DNA from: Craspedostauros australis
Lineage: Eukaryota; Bacillariophyta; Bacillariophyceae; Mastogloiales; Achnanthaceae
Direction: 5' to 3'
DNA: 64,000 nucleotides
Assembly (NCBI GenBank): GCA_026770025.1
Contig: JAMXDE010000021.1
Coordinates: forward strand, 1,054,001 to 1,118,000
Part shown: positions 17,729 through 28,241 of the stretch, piece by piece
Position numbering within the stretch: position 1 is the stretch's first letter
Layout of the letters: each line of letters opens with the position of its first letter
The notes under the pieces: model-generated
Database searches by the model: none
What the model saw: only the letters and a program-made list of their open reading frames with translations
Told to the model about the DNA's origin: nothing
Made by a program: the position numbers and the translations under genes

Positions 17729-18945
17729 TTCGATCCATCCACCGTCGCGTCCCATCATGCTCGTGTCGCTTCCTCCGGTTCCTTTCGGATCGTTGATGCT
17801 GACTACTGCGCGCCACGAATATTCGACAGGAATCACCTCTGGCTTGAGTGGACGCCTGGCCAGCAAAATTACTCGGTCGTTGTACTTGGATTGGATTGGC
17901 TTGGCTTGGGTTGGGTAGCATTCGCTCAATGGGCTTCGAAGGCCCTGCACTCACAGCGTCCAAGATCATCAGAATCCTGAATTTGGGGATGGCGATGAAT
18001 ACGATGATGACGGCAACCACGATGACAATGAGGACAGCGAGGACAGTTATGACAGTGATGAGAATAACTACGACAACCTGCAGCCGAGGGGTTCGAATGG
18101 ATGCTCCGATTGCGGAGCCGATGAAGTAGCCGCTGCAAACGCACCGTGGTTTGTGCACTCTTTTGCGCAACTGTCAGAGCACAGCGTCAGAACCACCTGC
18201 TCTGCTGCGTTCCGCAATTGGGTTCAGAACTGCAACGGTTCCAGCTGAAGCTCCAAGTTCATCAAGCATCGTTCGTCCACCACTGGCGCAAACCATCTTC
18301 CTCGAATGTAATAGAAATAGCATAGTCTATGATGTCATACCAATAGCCAATCAAAACTCATCATCATGATCGTCGCACAGCTCGCTCAACAAGCACTTGA
18401 AATGAATCGCACACTCGCGATGTCACAACATGTCAAGACGAATACATGAACAATGAGGGGTGCGTGTTGGACTGCGCCCATTTACGAACGCAACATGTAT
18501 AGTACATGCTCGTCGCAGACAGCACGCAGTGCACAAATCAACCATTCGACAGAAAGCGAGGCACACGATGACAAAGATGCTTGCCCATGTAGTGTATTAT
18601 ACTACTATAATATTTGTAGTGCACCTGTTTCCATTCATCCTTGTGTTCTCCTTGTTGCGCTGAGGTCCAACTGCTTTCGTTCATCTGACCTGGATTGGAC
18701 TTAAGATCGTTAAAGTACCATCCCGTCCTATGCTGTGCTGCTGTATTGTATTCGCACGTGAGAGTAGGGTGGGGGCGAATGCTATCAAGTACACTCAGAG
18801 TCGAGTATTCGTCTCGCGTACTCGTGCAGTTGTGTGAATGCTGCGCTGACGCGCATCCGCTCACTCTTGTCTGCGTGTCCCACATCGTGTGAATGCGGTG
18901 GAGTCGCTGACCGTTCGCCTGCATGGAGGATGGTGATCATGATGT
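17729..18945. other. Convergent region NTF2 / fibrillarin with an unexplained acidic open frame
   Basis: This is 1.2 kb. From about 17920 to 18248 the forward strand is open without an ATG. It encodes an Asp/Asn/Glu/Ser-rich run (about 17990-18085) followed by a Cys-containing tail (GSNGCSDCGADEVAAANAPW). The antisense of the same codons reads as a long aliphatic stretch, so strand cannot be decided from composition. No start codon or unambiguous splice acceptor was found, so it is not called as a gene. The remainder shows nothing. Confidence 0.35.
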
Positions 18946-20763
18946 TTAATCCTTGCTCTTTTTCTTCTTGTTTGGACGGTATTCTGCAATGACCACGGCG
19001 TGATCTCTCTCATACGGTTCTAATGTGAGCTGTTCCAGTGGCTTGAAGTTCTCTGACTGCAGCTTGCTGACTTCTCTTCTGAAGACGGCCTCGGGCGCCG
19101 CCGTCGAGTCGATACAGCTAGCCTTGATAGCGATGACCGCGTGTCCCCCGTTGCGCAGGAAGTGATGCGAGTTGAGCGCGACGATACGCGCCTGATCGGG
19201 CTGCGCGACATCGGCAAAGACAGTGTCGACCATGCCGATGAGCATTCTGTATTTGAGGGGATGTCTGGCATCCTCGATGATGGGGATGATGTTCGTTCTC
19301 ATCTTGGCCACGCCAAGCAGGTCGCGACCCGGTCTGTGCGAGAATTCGACCGCGTAGACGGCGCCCTTTGGTCCGACGATGTCGGAAACGTGGGACACCG
19401 AGGTTCCAGCAGCCGCACCGATGTAGAGGACCTTGGATCCTGGCTTGATCCAGATGTTATCAACACCACCGAGCACGGCGGCAGCGACTGTACCATGGTG
19501 GTTTGATTGGTGGAGAATGGTAATTGCGAATGTCATCGGATGCAATGGCAATAGATGATCACAATGAAGTTAGCATGATGCCACGAGCATGATTTCACAT
19601 GGACGAACGCAGCGTTGCAATCCAACGACCATCGAATCGAGGCAACGCAGTGGTGACACCATGATGATACTAATGATGTGTAGTGGATTGGTGTCATAGA
19701 GTAGAGCAGAATACAGTGCTCCATTGAGTTTCATAACACCTGAACACCATGTCATCATCAATCAGGTGACGGCCTCTGTCATCATTGCAGACATTGGCAA
19801 TGACATTGACATTGTGCAAGCACAAACATCGTGGGCAAATGAGGCGATGGCAATGGCGCAGTGCGACGCTAGGCAACACTCACTCTTGGATCGGAAAGGA
19901 TTCCAGACACGGTATTCCACTTTTGGTGCAACCTCGCCTGGCGTGACGACTGGTCCATCGACGCTGATGCGCTTCTCGCCATAGACTGCAACTCCGGGGG
20001 TGGTGTTGAGCGTGACCAAGGCATCCTCCTTTCCACGGGCAACGAAAATTCCCTGATGGCGATGCGGCTCGACGATGACCTTGGTGCCACCCTTCATGCC
20101 GCCGCGTCCTCCTCTTCCGCCACCACGGCCACCTCCACGGCCAAATCCACCTCCGCGTCCCCCGCGGCCACCTCGACCGCCGCCTCTTCCACCACCGCGA
20201 CCACCAAATCCGCCACGGCCGCCTCCGAATCCACCTCCGCGCCCACCGCGGCCTCCACGACCTCCGCCACTGCAGTTGTAGCGATCGTGAATTGCATCAA
20301 CGCACATTGAATGGGAGCGTATCGAATGGGAGAGACAAAAATACGTAATTGGAAGCAAAAGCGATGCCGGACAACGTTCAAGTGAGTTGATAGCCACCAC
20401 AATCACAGTTCAATCTCATGTGCAGTATGGTGCTGTTTTGCCATGTCATGTCACACCGTGGCCTGCTGGATCATCTCCTGCCGTTTGATGCAACCGGTTT
20501 CGATTGGATGCCTCAATGGGAATGGATTCATGACGGGAGACAGAAGCAGGGTTGATCCAGCCAGTATGGCAGTATGAATCCAGCTGAACTGGACTGATAG
20601 ATGTACGATTGAGAATACATGCCGTGCCGTGACATTCCATGACATTCCATGCCACGACATGACATCAGATGGCCTCCTCCGCACTGATTTGCACTGACCG
20701 TCCGAATCCTCCACGGCCGCCACCGCCACCGCGACCGCGTCCTCCTCTGCCTCTTCCGCTCAT
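18946..20763 (-). CDS. Fibrillarin (snoRNP 2'-O-methyltransferase), three exons
   Basis: Exons on the reverse strand are 20763-20699, 20269-19884 and 19487-18946. Introns are 20698-20270 (GTCAGT…CTGCAG) and 19883-19488 (GTGAGT…TACAG). The spliced protein has 330 residues. A Gly/Arg-rich GAR domain fills roughly the first 75 residues and is split by intron 1. It is followed by [20 protein letters not shown] and [11 protein letters not shown], then the junction [18 protein letters not shown]. The Rossmann methyltransferase core has the SAM loop [41 protein letters not shown] and [12 protein letters not shown], and ends [20 protein letters not shown]. Fibrillarin methylates rRNA ribose in C/D snoRNPs in the nucleolus. 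Gene call and splice sites are consistent with family conservation throughout. Confidence 0.97.
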
Positions 20764-21521
20764 TGTTGGTTTTTGATGTTTGTCGGTGGTTGTCCTTCTG
20801 GCTTCAATCGATCTGTCTGCTGTTATGCGAGTACGAGCGTGCTTGTGTGGATACCTTCCAGCAGAGATGCGCCTGTGCTTGCGTTTGTGATTGCGCTGTC
20901 CTCAGTGCACTGATATCACGAGTATACTCAATGACAACGATCCGCTTTGATGCAAGTCAATCTGCAGCAGCTCCTTCCGATGATTTCTGAGAAGTCTGTT
21001 GATGTGCTGTGTTGCCAACTTGTTGGGATGCTGAGATGGTGGATCAGCTGCTTGGTTGGTTGGTTGGTTGGTTGGCTGGCCGACTTGTTGCCTCCTGTTG
21101 TGCCGATCCATGTCTCTGCGCCGCCATCAACCAGCCAAGCGAGACAGCGATCAAGGAGGCAATCATGGTCAATCCAGACAACAAATCGAGAACAGATCGC
21201 CATCATTTTGCTTGGTTGGTCGTTGATCGAGCCCTCGAGATTTTGGATGGGAATCGACGCACGACACACGGACGCTGGATCCCGGCGAAATCCACGTTTC
21301 CGACACGTTCGACCACGACCAAACACATGATGTGGGATTGGATTCTGTGCGAAACTCGCCTGGCTCAGTTTTCGTAGAGGCATCGTGATGGCTCACCACG
21401 ATGGCTCGCAATACCAACGAAAGCCAATCGCCTCCTTTCCGACGCCGTCTTATCGCCTTTCTTGAACAGAGACAGCACTCAAGTGGCCGTGTAGAGAGTA
21501 CAGAGTAGAGAGTCGAGCAGT
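20764..21521. promoter_or_regulatory. Divergent promoter region fibrillarin / lumen protein
   Basis: This is 758 bp. It has a (TTGG)n tetranucleotide run at about 21052-21075. Both strands have moderate open frames, but without signal, domain or codon bias, so no gene is called. Confidence 0.45.
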
Positions 21522-22430
21522 ATGGTTGCGAAAGCCATCATCATCACCATAATGACGATGATCATCGCGCTGATGTGCTCTACTGGCGTCGACGCTTGGG
21601 CGGCATCAATCCGCGCTACCAATACAAATGCTGCAACAGATGCAACAGATGCAACAGGCGCGATACACGCGTTGGATGTCAGAGGCATCAGGGAGGTCAA
21701 GGGCGCGGGTGGAGATATTGCCAAGATGCAGAGAAGGCAGTTCTTGACCAGCGTGGCTGCTTCGGCTGCCGGATGCTGCCTGCTGATGCCCCAGCCAAGC
21801 TCTGCGGCCACAGCGACGTCAGCGGCGGAAGCCATTCGAAGATCGGCGGCCAGCCTCCCCAATTACGGCCAGACGGACGTCTTCTACCCCAGCTCGGTCG
21901 TCGGATCCTGGAGGGCCACGCGCCAGGTTGAGTTCGCCGCCAGCGGAAAGTCCTTCGTGCTCCACTACCCCTTCCGTTTCATCCAATCCATTGAGGACAA
22001 CGCCGTCGTGGCCGATCGCGGCATCAACCAGCTGGAGCTCGAGCAGGCCCTCATCCGGACCGTCACGGGACGTCCCGACGAGCAGCCGGTGCGGTCCTCC
22101 ACCTGGGAGGTCACCAACCCCAACGATCTCAAGCTCGTCCTCTCCGATGGCTCCATCAAGGACATCAAGGTCACAAAGCGGGCCACAGAGAAGACGGACG
22201 TCACCGTCTCGTCCTCCGAGTTCCAGCGCATCACGCAGGAGAGTGCGGCGCGTGGCATTCCCACCATCTCGGCGCGTCGCATCGTCACCAAATGGAAGAT
22301 CCTCGATGACAGCACGATGGAGGGTTTGGAGATCGTCTACGATGTGGGAGGTGGCGATCCTCTGGCGGGAGCGCAGATATCCTCGCAGCCGACGGTGCTT
22401 TCCAAGTCCAGAATATCGCTCACCAGATGA
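21522..22430 (+). CDS. Thylakoid-lumen-type protein with plastid presequence and Tat signal
   Basis: A single-exon 302-residue protein. Residues 1-25 are a signal peptide (AIIITIMTMIIALMC) ending TGVDA before Trp, the heterokont plastid site. A transit segment follows. At about residue 69 begins a second, twin-arginine signal (MQRRQFLTSVAASAAGCCLL) ending QPSSA-A, so the mature domain should be exported across the thylakoid by the Tat system. The mature part starts near residue 95. It contains YPSSVVGSWRATRQVEFA, LHYPFRFIQSI, VVADRGINQLELEQAL, NPNDLKLVLSD and ISARRIVTKWKILDDS, which recall the DUF6816 lumenal family of cyanobacteria and algae; that assignment is from memory and tentative. Function is unknown. 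Convergent with the next gene. Confidence 0.85.
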   Translation: MVAKAIIITIMTMIIALMCSTGVDAWAASIRATNTNAATDATDATGAIHALDVRGIREVKGAGGDIAKMQRRQFLTSVAASAAGCCLLMPQPSSAATATSAAEAIRRSAASLPNYGQTDVFYPSSVVGSWRATRQVEFAASGKSFVLHYPFRFIQSIEDNAVVADRGINQLELEQALIRTVTGRPDEQPVRSSTWEVTNPNDLKLVLSDGSIKDIKVTKRATEKTDVTVSSSEFQRITQESAARGIPTISARRIVTKWKILDDSTMEGLEIVYDVGGGDPLAGAQISSQPTVLSKSRISLTR

Positions 22431-22898
22431 CAGCGGATCAGCTCTTTACAAGCATTCGCACGAGTACGTCCTGGGAATGGGACTCTGCATGAGTACGGTT
22501 TTGACGTTCGAATATCTCAGAACTCTCGAGGAGTGAGAGGCATGATCGAGAACATATTCCGGATCAAACAGAGTGGGTTTGAGCGTCGCATGTGATGATC
22601 GAAGAGGTTATGTGTCCCCGTACCCTCCTCGCGCCTCATCATGTCTTCCTCTGGAACATCAGATGACACGCATTATACGAGTGCTCTCTGTTGTTGTTTT
22701 TACCCAAGCAAAAAGAAGGTTCCTCGATTGAGTTACTGTCAATGTCTGCAAAAGTACAGATACTGCGACACTCGAGACTTCTCTATGCCAATGGCGCAAA
22801 CTAATAAATTATGGTAGAGTGATCGAATAAAATGGAACACTCGATGATAGTCCAAGAGGCAAGTAGTGATAGTACTACTCTGTACAGCTGCACCTGCT
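22431..22898. other. Convergent 3' intergenic region
   Basis: This is 468 bp between two stops; nothing recognisable. Confidence 0.45.
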
Positions 22899-25820
22899 TC
22901 AATCGTCAAAGAGATCGTGGTGGTCCGGATCCGACAAGGACCCGTTGGAGGACATGCCCACCGGAACTGCCACCTTCGTCGTCGATTTCAGGTCTGGCAG
23001 ATCCACCAGATCGGGATCCCTTGTGAACCGTTCCGGAATATCGTGATCGGCCTGCAACGGCAGCTCGTCGATGAAAGATTCTACCGACGCCTCAGAGCCA
23101 GACGTCATGCGCCTCAGCTTGCCGGATGATAGGCGGCGCAGCTCAACGTCGCCAAGGCTGCTGTTGGCGGGGCTGGACATGGGGACGGGCGAAGCACCAC
23201 GCTGTCCGCCGTTTCCATTTAAGCTGGGCAATCCGAGCCCGTGTTGTAGCTGGTTGCTCAGCACTGCCATTCCGTGGTCGGAGTGCCCATCCTCAAATCG
23301 GCTGATGGGGGACACCGTTGTCCTCCTACCGCCCATGCTCAGCGGGATCGCGTCTTCGCCGAATTGGAACAGGATCTTCTCCTCGTCTTCGAACATGTCT
23401 TCGCTCTCGTCCCCTTCCGCGCTTTTCGGCTGAAAGTACCAGCGCTGGTACCTCCAAAGCGTCTGGTTGATGCGGCATCCCATCTGCTGCAGGAGAATCA
23501 CAAAGCCCAGGAGGACGGCTCCAAGCACGAACAGCGCTAGCACCCAGTCCACGGCATCCACCGTCCCGACCGCATCCTTGTGGCTCTTCGATGGACCGAA
23601 TTTCTGCTCCACCTGCACGACGTCGATGAATGGGGACGTCAGATTGAGCCTGTAGTAATCGTTGCCATTCTTGTACAGGAAGCCGATGGAGGATATGCTG
23701 CCATTCTGACCAATCTCTGACAGCTGGTACTTTGATTCTGAGAAGCAGGTGGCCACGATGGAAGCCATAGTCTTCCCATCACCACCCAGCAGCCCTTCCA
23801 TGGCGGCTTGCGCTGCGACTTCTCGAGCGGCGTCGGCAGCTGCCAGTGCAGCATCCGCTGTTTTCATCTCTCCCTCCGTGTGTGCCGATTGCTTGGCCTC
23901 CTGGGCATTAATCTCTGCCTCGTCTGCCTTCTCATGAGCTTTCTTGACACGCTGTCCGCTAGTGGTGCCATCCTTGCCTTCTGATGGAGCTGGCGACGGT
24001 GCCGCGCTCGACTTCGGAGGCTCGTCTTCATCCTCATCGGTATCCATATCTATATTCACGTTTGCGTCTGAGTCCGCGTTTTCATTTGCATCCTCGTTTG
24101 TTTTTTGGCCCAAGTCTTCATCATTGTCGATGCTGGTGTCAAGATTGCTGTTGATGCCAACGTCTGTATCAGGATCATTTCCATCGAGATCATTGCCATT
24201 GTCACCGCTAGCATGCTTCCTGTTCTCACCGTCTGCGTCCCCTCGAATGCTGCTCTCACCATCGTCGCCATCTCCATCACCAATGTCAGGACTATTTGCT
24301 TCGCTGGGTTCGTCAAGACTTTTATTGCTGTTGCTGGATTGATCGTTGCCAAGTTCCGCCTGCTCCATGCCATCTTTCTGGGAGATCCGGTGTGACGAAG
24401 TTGGAATGTCAGAATTGTCCTTCGTTTGGATGGTGATGCCTCCAGCCTCATCCAGATGCCGACGCCACCTTCTCTGACGATACCGGCCTCCTCCATCTCC
24501 TTGTGCTGGATTGTCCACAGCATTGTCAATGTTGCTTGGTGAGTTAGTGGGAATCGCCGGTTCGCCAGTGCCTTGCTCATTGCCATCATTTTGGTCATCA
24601 TTCACATTCTGATTCTGATTGGTGCTACCATCACTGCCAGCATTGGGCATGGCTGATGGTAGCGACGATCGTGACGACGACGACGGCGTTGAGGATGATG
24701 AGTGTGGAGATTGCGTCGGTGCAATGGCAGCAGGAGAGATGGGCGAAGAGGTTGGTGATCCAACTTGCTGCGATTGCAGCTGGGTCGGCGTTGCTGTTGG
24801 TGCCAGGAGCATGGAAGGGTGGGTCGGCATTGTGGTAGGAAACAGTGACGGGTGCTGCGACGGTACGACAGTCGGCTGCGGCGAGAGTGTAGGTGTCGTG
24901 GTCGGGTTGTAGCGTGAGTAATCTCCGGTTGCGATTGCATCTACACATTGGTACAGGTGCTCATAGAAATAGGCGGCATCCTGCGTGACCTTGGGTTCAT
25001 GCGGGACCTTGGTGATGCTGTTGACCCACAATCTTGTCTCGTACGTCGGCGGGTTGAGTATGGGTTCCACCTCGACGCCGAGATCGGAAAGGTGCCTCCA
25101 CATGTAATGCGTGAAGTCCGAGCTGGACGACGGTGCCATCCTCCTCCTGCCATTGCTCGCCGAATAGACTGCGAAGGGTTGGTACCGACGCTTGCCGACC
25201 GTGTATTCCAACGCCTCCATGAGGATCTTGTTGAGCACCGTCCCGGTCATGCTCGCCATGTAGTACGCGCCCTTGTACTTGCTGGAGGAGATCTGCGTCG
25301 TGTAGTAGACGGTTCCGATGTTCTCCCACGACACGCGAGGTATCTGATCGTCGAGTTGGACGTAGGGCATGGAGTCCTCCTCCAGTGTGGATCCAAGGCG
25401 TTGCGGCCCATACTCCAGCGTGATCTCCAGCGGTTCCTTGTCATGATTCGACGCGGCGCCCGGCGGTCTGTACCTGAAGCCCAGGGCCATCTTCTTGACC
25501 TTGATGGCCGAATTGGCAACTCCATGCAACGAAGTCTCGCGGATGAGGGTGTAGCATTCGACGACATCGCTGGCATCCAGGGTGTTGACGAGCAGCGGGA
25601 TGGTGGCCTTTGTCAGTGCGCGCGGCATGTCGCTGGAAGGCGCAGATGACTGTCCTTCCTCGTTGTTCTGATGCTGACGCTGTTGCTGCGTGGCCTCCTT
25701 CTTCTTTGCTGCGCTGGAAGATTCATGAAAGGGTCCGGGGTTGCCGTGATCCGAAGTCCCCACTTCCATGTGCCTTTCTATCTCCCTTTCTCTGGTCATC
25801 ACGGTCGCCATGGTCGTCAT
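22899..25820 (-). CDS. Large single-pass membrane protein with Pro/Thr-rich and acidic low-complexity regions
   Basis: A 973-residue single-exon protein; ATG at 25820 is the first Met of the frame. Residues about 65-300 form a conserved-looking domain (LLVNTLDASDVVECYTLIRE, LEYGPQRLGSTL, WENIGTVYYTTQISSSKYKG, RRYQPFAVYSASNGR). A Pro/Thr/Ser stretch (about 310-400) has P-T/S-x-P motifs like those of diatom cell-surface proteins. Next comes a long Asp/Asn/Glu/Ser-rich region (about 400-630), then an Ala/Glu helical segment. A membrane-proximal domain (YQLSEIGQNGSISSIGFLYK, LTSPFIDVVQVEQKFG) precedes one strong transmembrane helix (DWVLALFVLGAVLLGFVILL, about 758-782). About 190 Ser-rich residues follow. 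No N-terminal signal peptide is visible, which is odd for a protein of this layout; an upstream exon could be missing. Family not recognised. Confidence 0.8.
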   Translation of the reverse strand: MTTMATVMTREREIERHMEVGTSDHGNPGPFHESSSAAKKKEATQQQRQHQNNEEGQSSAPSSDMPRALTKATIPLLVNTLDASDVVECYTLIRETSLHGVANSAIKVKKMALGFRYRPPGAASNHDKEPLEITLEYGPQRLGSTLEEDSMPYVQLDDQIPRVSWENIGTVYYTTQISSSKYKGAYYMASMTGTVLNKILMEALEYTVGKRRYQPFAVYSASNGRRRMAPSSSSDFTHYMWRHLSDLGVEVEPILNPPTYETRLWVNSITKVPHEPKVTQDAAYFYEHLYQCVDAIATGDYSRYNPTTTPTLSPQPTVVPSQHPSLFPTTMPTHPSMLLAPTATPTQLQSQQVGSPTSSPISPAAIAPTQSPHSSSSTPSSSSRSSLPSAMPNAGSDGSTNQNQNVNDDQNDGNEQGTGEPAIPTNSPSNIDNAVDNPAQGDGGGRYRQRRWRRHLDEAGGITIQTKDNSDIPTSSHRISQKDGMEQAELGNDQSSNSNKSLDEPSEANSPDIGDGDGDDGESSIRGDADGENRKHASGDNGNDLDGNDPDTDVGINSNLDTSIDNDEDLGQKTNEDANENADSDANVNIDMDTDEDEDEPPKSSAAPSPAPSEGKDGTTSGQRVKKAHEKADEAEINAQEAKQSAHTEGEMKTADAALAAADAAREVAAQAAMEGLLGGDGKTMASIVATCFSESKYQLSEIGQNGSISSIGFLYKNGNDYYRLNLTSPFIDVVQVEQKFGPSKSHKDAVGTVDAVDWVLALFVLGAVLLGFVILLQQMGCRINQTLWRYQRWYFQPKSAEGDESEDMFEDEEKILFQFGEDAIPLSMGGRRTTVSPISRFEDGHSDHGMAVLSNQLQHGLGLPSLNGNGGQRGASPVPMSSPANSSLGDVELRRLSSGKLRRMTSGSEASVESFIDELPLQADHDIPERFTRDPDLVDLPDLKSTTKVAVPVGMSSNGSLSDPDHHDLFDD

Positions 25821-26885
25821 TGTTCGCACCTGAAAGTGCGTGCTCGAGATGGTTTCGCTGAGCTCTGATGTGCTCTGATGTTCTCTGACGTATAATAGTA
25901 TATCATGTAATGGATCGTTCTCTGGTGCGAGGCTATCGAAATGGCTGCGGATATCTGTACGAGTATGGTGTATGGCTGAGCAAGGAGAGCGTGAATAGCA
26001 ACCACTCTGGAGAGGCGCAATGGCGATACGCAGTAGCTGTGCTGGTCTGATGACCTTGCTCCTCGCAGGCAGTTGGTGCGCCTTTCTCGTATTATATTAT
26101 ACTCGGATACACTCGTATGCAGAGCAGAGTATAGTGGGGCACCGTTCTTGGATGGTTGGCTTGATCAGTAGTATCACTTTGCAAGGATGCGGATGTTCGC
26201 AGGCGACAACTGCAGCATCCCAGGCTGGTCTCTGCGTACCAATGCTATAGAATGCTATTGCTAGTTGGCTGTGGTGTGTGGTGTGTAGTATGGAACGCGT
26301 TGCAATTCGTTTCGATCGGTTGCTTTGGACGACGAGTTGCTCATACGATAGTGTTGGTATTGTTGATGTCGCTATTGCTCATTGTCCATGTTTTGCCTCC
26401 GCTCTCTTGTGTTGTTTCTTCCTTTGATCCGTTCACCGTTGGTTGTTGTTGTTGTTGGTGGTGGTGGTGGTGGGACAAAGCCACACAAAGAGAGGCACAG
26501 AGAGAGAGCAAAGCAAAGACGATTTGTGACATTTTGCTGTCCGAAGCGGCGCATTGGTCGAATTATTCGACATCTTCGACGAAAAATGCCAATTATTTTG
26601 GTTTTTTGTTCTGTTCTGTCTAGCTCTTAGACTATTCCGACGGACGACCAAGCAAAAGTGGAGAGTGGCTTGTGGAACATAATAATAGATCATACTCCAC
26701 ACTCGTGAGCGCAAGCACGCAAGTGGGCCCAACATGACTGGATGCGGCTCGTTCCAAGATTATTTGACGAACGCAATCAATGAGGAGTCGGGATCGGTAC
26801 TCGAACATTCCACCTATTCTACACGTCGAGGGGCTGTGTAGACGGACGAAAGAGCACAGCAATTGGAATTGCAACTGCCATTTCT
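25821..26885. promoter_or_regulatory. Upstream region of the membrane-protein gene / 3' flank of VDE
   Basis: This is 1.06 kb. A TACGAGTA octamer lies at 25958-25965. A short purine/GTGGTGG-rich run is at about 26455-26475. No gene is supported. Confidence 0.45.
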
Positions 26886-28241
26886 CTATTTCTTAGCTGC
26901 GCTGACTGCCTCCGCTTCGAAGTCCTTGAGATCCTGCTGGAGGGTGTCGTAGGCCTGCTCGGCCTCCGGAAGCTGCTGCGAGAAGAAGAGCTTCTGGGCC
27001 TTGACGCTGTTGATGGCGTTTCCGCGCAGCTTGGTGGCCTGGGCGGCGATCTGCTTCTCCGTCTGCAATGCGACGTTGCCGGCGAACTTCTCCCTCAGGA
27101 TGACCCTCTCGTTCTTGTCCAGCAACCGGCACGTGTTGTCCGTCAGCTCGAAGTCCTTGTCGAAGTCGTACCCGATCTTGGCCGCGGCGGCGCGCATGCG
27201 GGGCAGCAGGGATTGCGGCATGGCCGAATCCCTTGTGTAGACCACGACGCCGCCGTATCCATCCCACGCGTCGTTGGAGCCCCTGTAGTAGACGAAGGCG
27301 AAGGGTGGCACGCCGTCCTTGTTGTCATCGTACTCGTAATCCACGATGTACCAGTCGTCCTTGTAATGCAGGTACTCGTTGTCGTGGTTGACCAGGTGCG
27401 CCGGGTGCTCCGGATCCTGCACGAACTGCTGCAGGGCGTCGCGCGTGAAGAACTCACCATCCGGCTCCTCCACTCGCCAGTTGAGCTGTCCGTAGAAGCG
27501 TCCCGGCGAGGTCTCCGTGAAGAAGTGGACCTGGCATGGGAAGATGTCGAAGAGCTTGTTCTGCCCGGCGGTGATGTACCACTTGCCGTTCCAGAGCTTG
27601 GTGTCGAATTTCTGCACGAAGGTGTTGGGGTCGAGGTCGGGGTAGAGGCCCTCGTCGGCCTTCTGGGGCACGCAGTTCATCTCGGACACGACGCACTTGT
27701 TGAATTCGCCGACGACCGCGTTGTCGAAGAGGTCTCCGCATTGGATCTGGCAGCCGATCTCGTCCTCCTTGCCGTTGCACGTGTTGATGCAAACCACGTT
27801 GGCCAGGCACTTGGGGTTCGCAATGCACTTGGCCAGCGGGATCTGGCACTTCTGGAACAGGCACTTGACGATGGCACCGGAGTCAGCTGCCATGGCAGGG
27901 GCAGGATCGACGAACATGGTGCCAACGGAGATGCCCAATGCCAGGATGGTGGATTTGAGCACGTTCTGGGGCTTCAGGAGCTGCGCCAGGATCGATGATT
28001 CCTTTCCATCGTGTCCGTTGGCAGCTGATAATGATGTGGACGTGGACGTGGGCGTGGATGTGAGTGAGAGCAAAGCCTTCACATCAGCGGCGTTGAATGA
28101 TGCTGATGTTGTAGCTGTTGATGGTGCGTGCGATGGGGTCTTTTGTGGCCACGCTCCCTTCTGGTTTGGAACGAATGCCGATGCCGACGTTGCCGACAAT
28201 CCAACCAGGATGGCCGCTGTGGTGATGCCTCCGAATCTCAT
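26886..28241 (-). CDS. VDE: Violaxanthin/diadinoxanthin de-epoxidase
   Basis: A single-exon 451-residue protein. ATG at 28241 is the only Met that gives a clean signal peptide: residues 1-22 end SATSASA before Phe-23 (exact ASAF site). After a transit region a second, lumen-directing signal occurs (STILALGISVGTMFVDPAPAMA). The mature enzyme has the Cys-rich N-domain (KCLFQKCQIPLAKCI, NPKCLANVVCINTC, IGCQIQCGDLF, MNCVPQK). The lipocalin domain includes LWNGKWYITAGQNKLFDIFP, FHGQLNWR-like RFYGQLNWRVEEPDGEF, HYKDDWYIVDYEYDD and DAWDGYGGVVVYTR. A Glu/Gln-rich helical C-terminus completes it. This is full VDE architecture, not a VDE-like form. In diatoms the enzyme converts diadinoxanthin to diatoxanthin in acidified lumen, driving photoprotective quenching. 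Head to head with ZEP. Confidence 0.97.
   Translation of the reverse strand: MRFGGITTAAILVGLSATSASAFVPNQKGAWPQKTPSHAPSTATTSASFNAADVKALLSLTSTPTSTSTSLSAANGHDGKESSILAQLLKPQNVLKSTILALGISVGTMFVDPAPAMAADSGAIVKCLFQKCQIPLAKCIANPKCLANVVCINTCNGKEDEIGCQIQCGDLFDNAVVGEFNKCVVSEMNCVPQKADEGLYPDLDPNTFVQKFDTKLWNGKWYITAGQNKLFDIFPCQVHFFTETSPGRFYGQLNWRVEEPDGEFFTRDALQQFVQDPEHPAHLVNHDNEYLHYKDDWYIVDYEYDDNKDGVPPFAFVYYRGSNDAWDGYGGVVVYTRDSAMPQSLLPRMRAAAAKIGYDFDKDFELTDNTCRLLDKNERVILREKFAGNVALQTEKQIAAQATKLRGNAINSVKAQKLFFSQQLPEAEQAYDTLQQDLKDFEAEAVSAAKK

Noticed and set aside
19488-19883. Possible C/D box snoRNA in fibrillarin intron 2 (ATGATGA, CTGA and TGATGA on the reverse strand around 19745-19790)
   Set aside because: A C-like box, a D'-like CTGA and a C'-like box occur close together, but no terminal D box CTGA follows in the rest of the intron and there is no closing stem, so it fails the basic snoRNA layout.
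24948-25649. Forward open frame opposite the N-terminal domain of the large membrane protein
   Set aside because: Composition typical of an antisense shadow; the reverse-strand frame is three times longer and has a coherent domain order.
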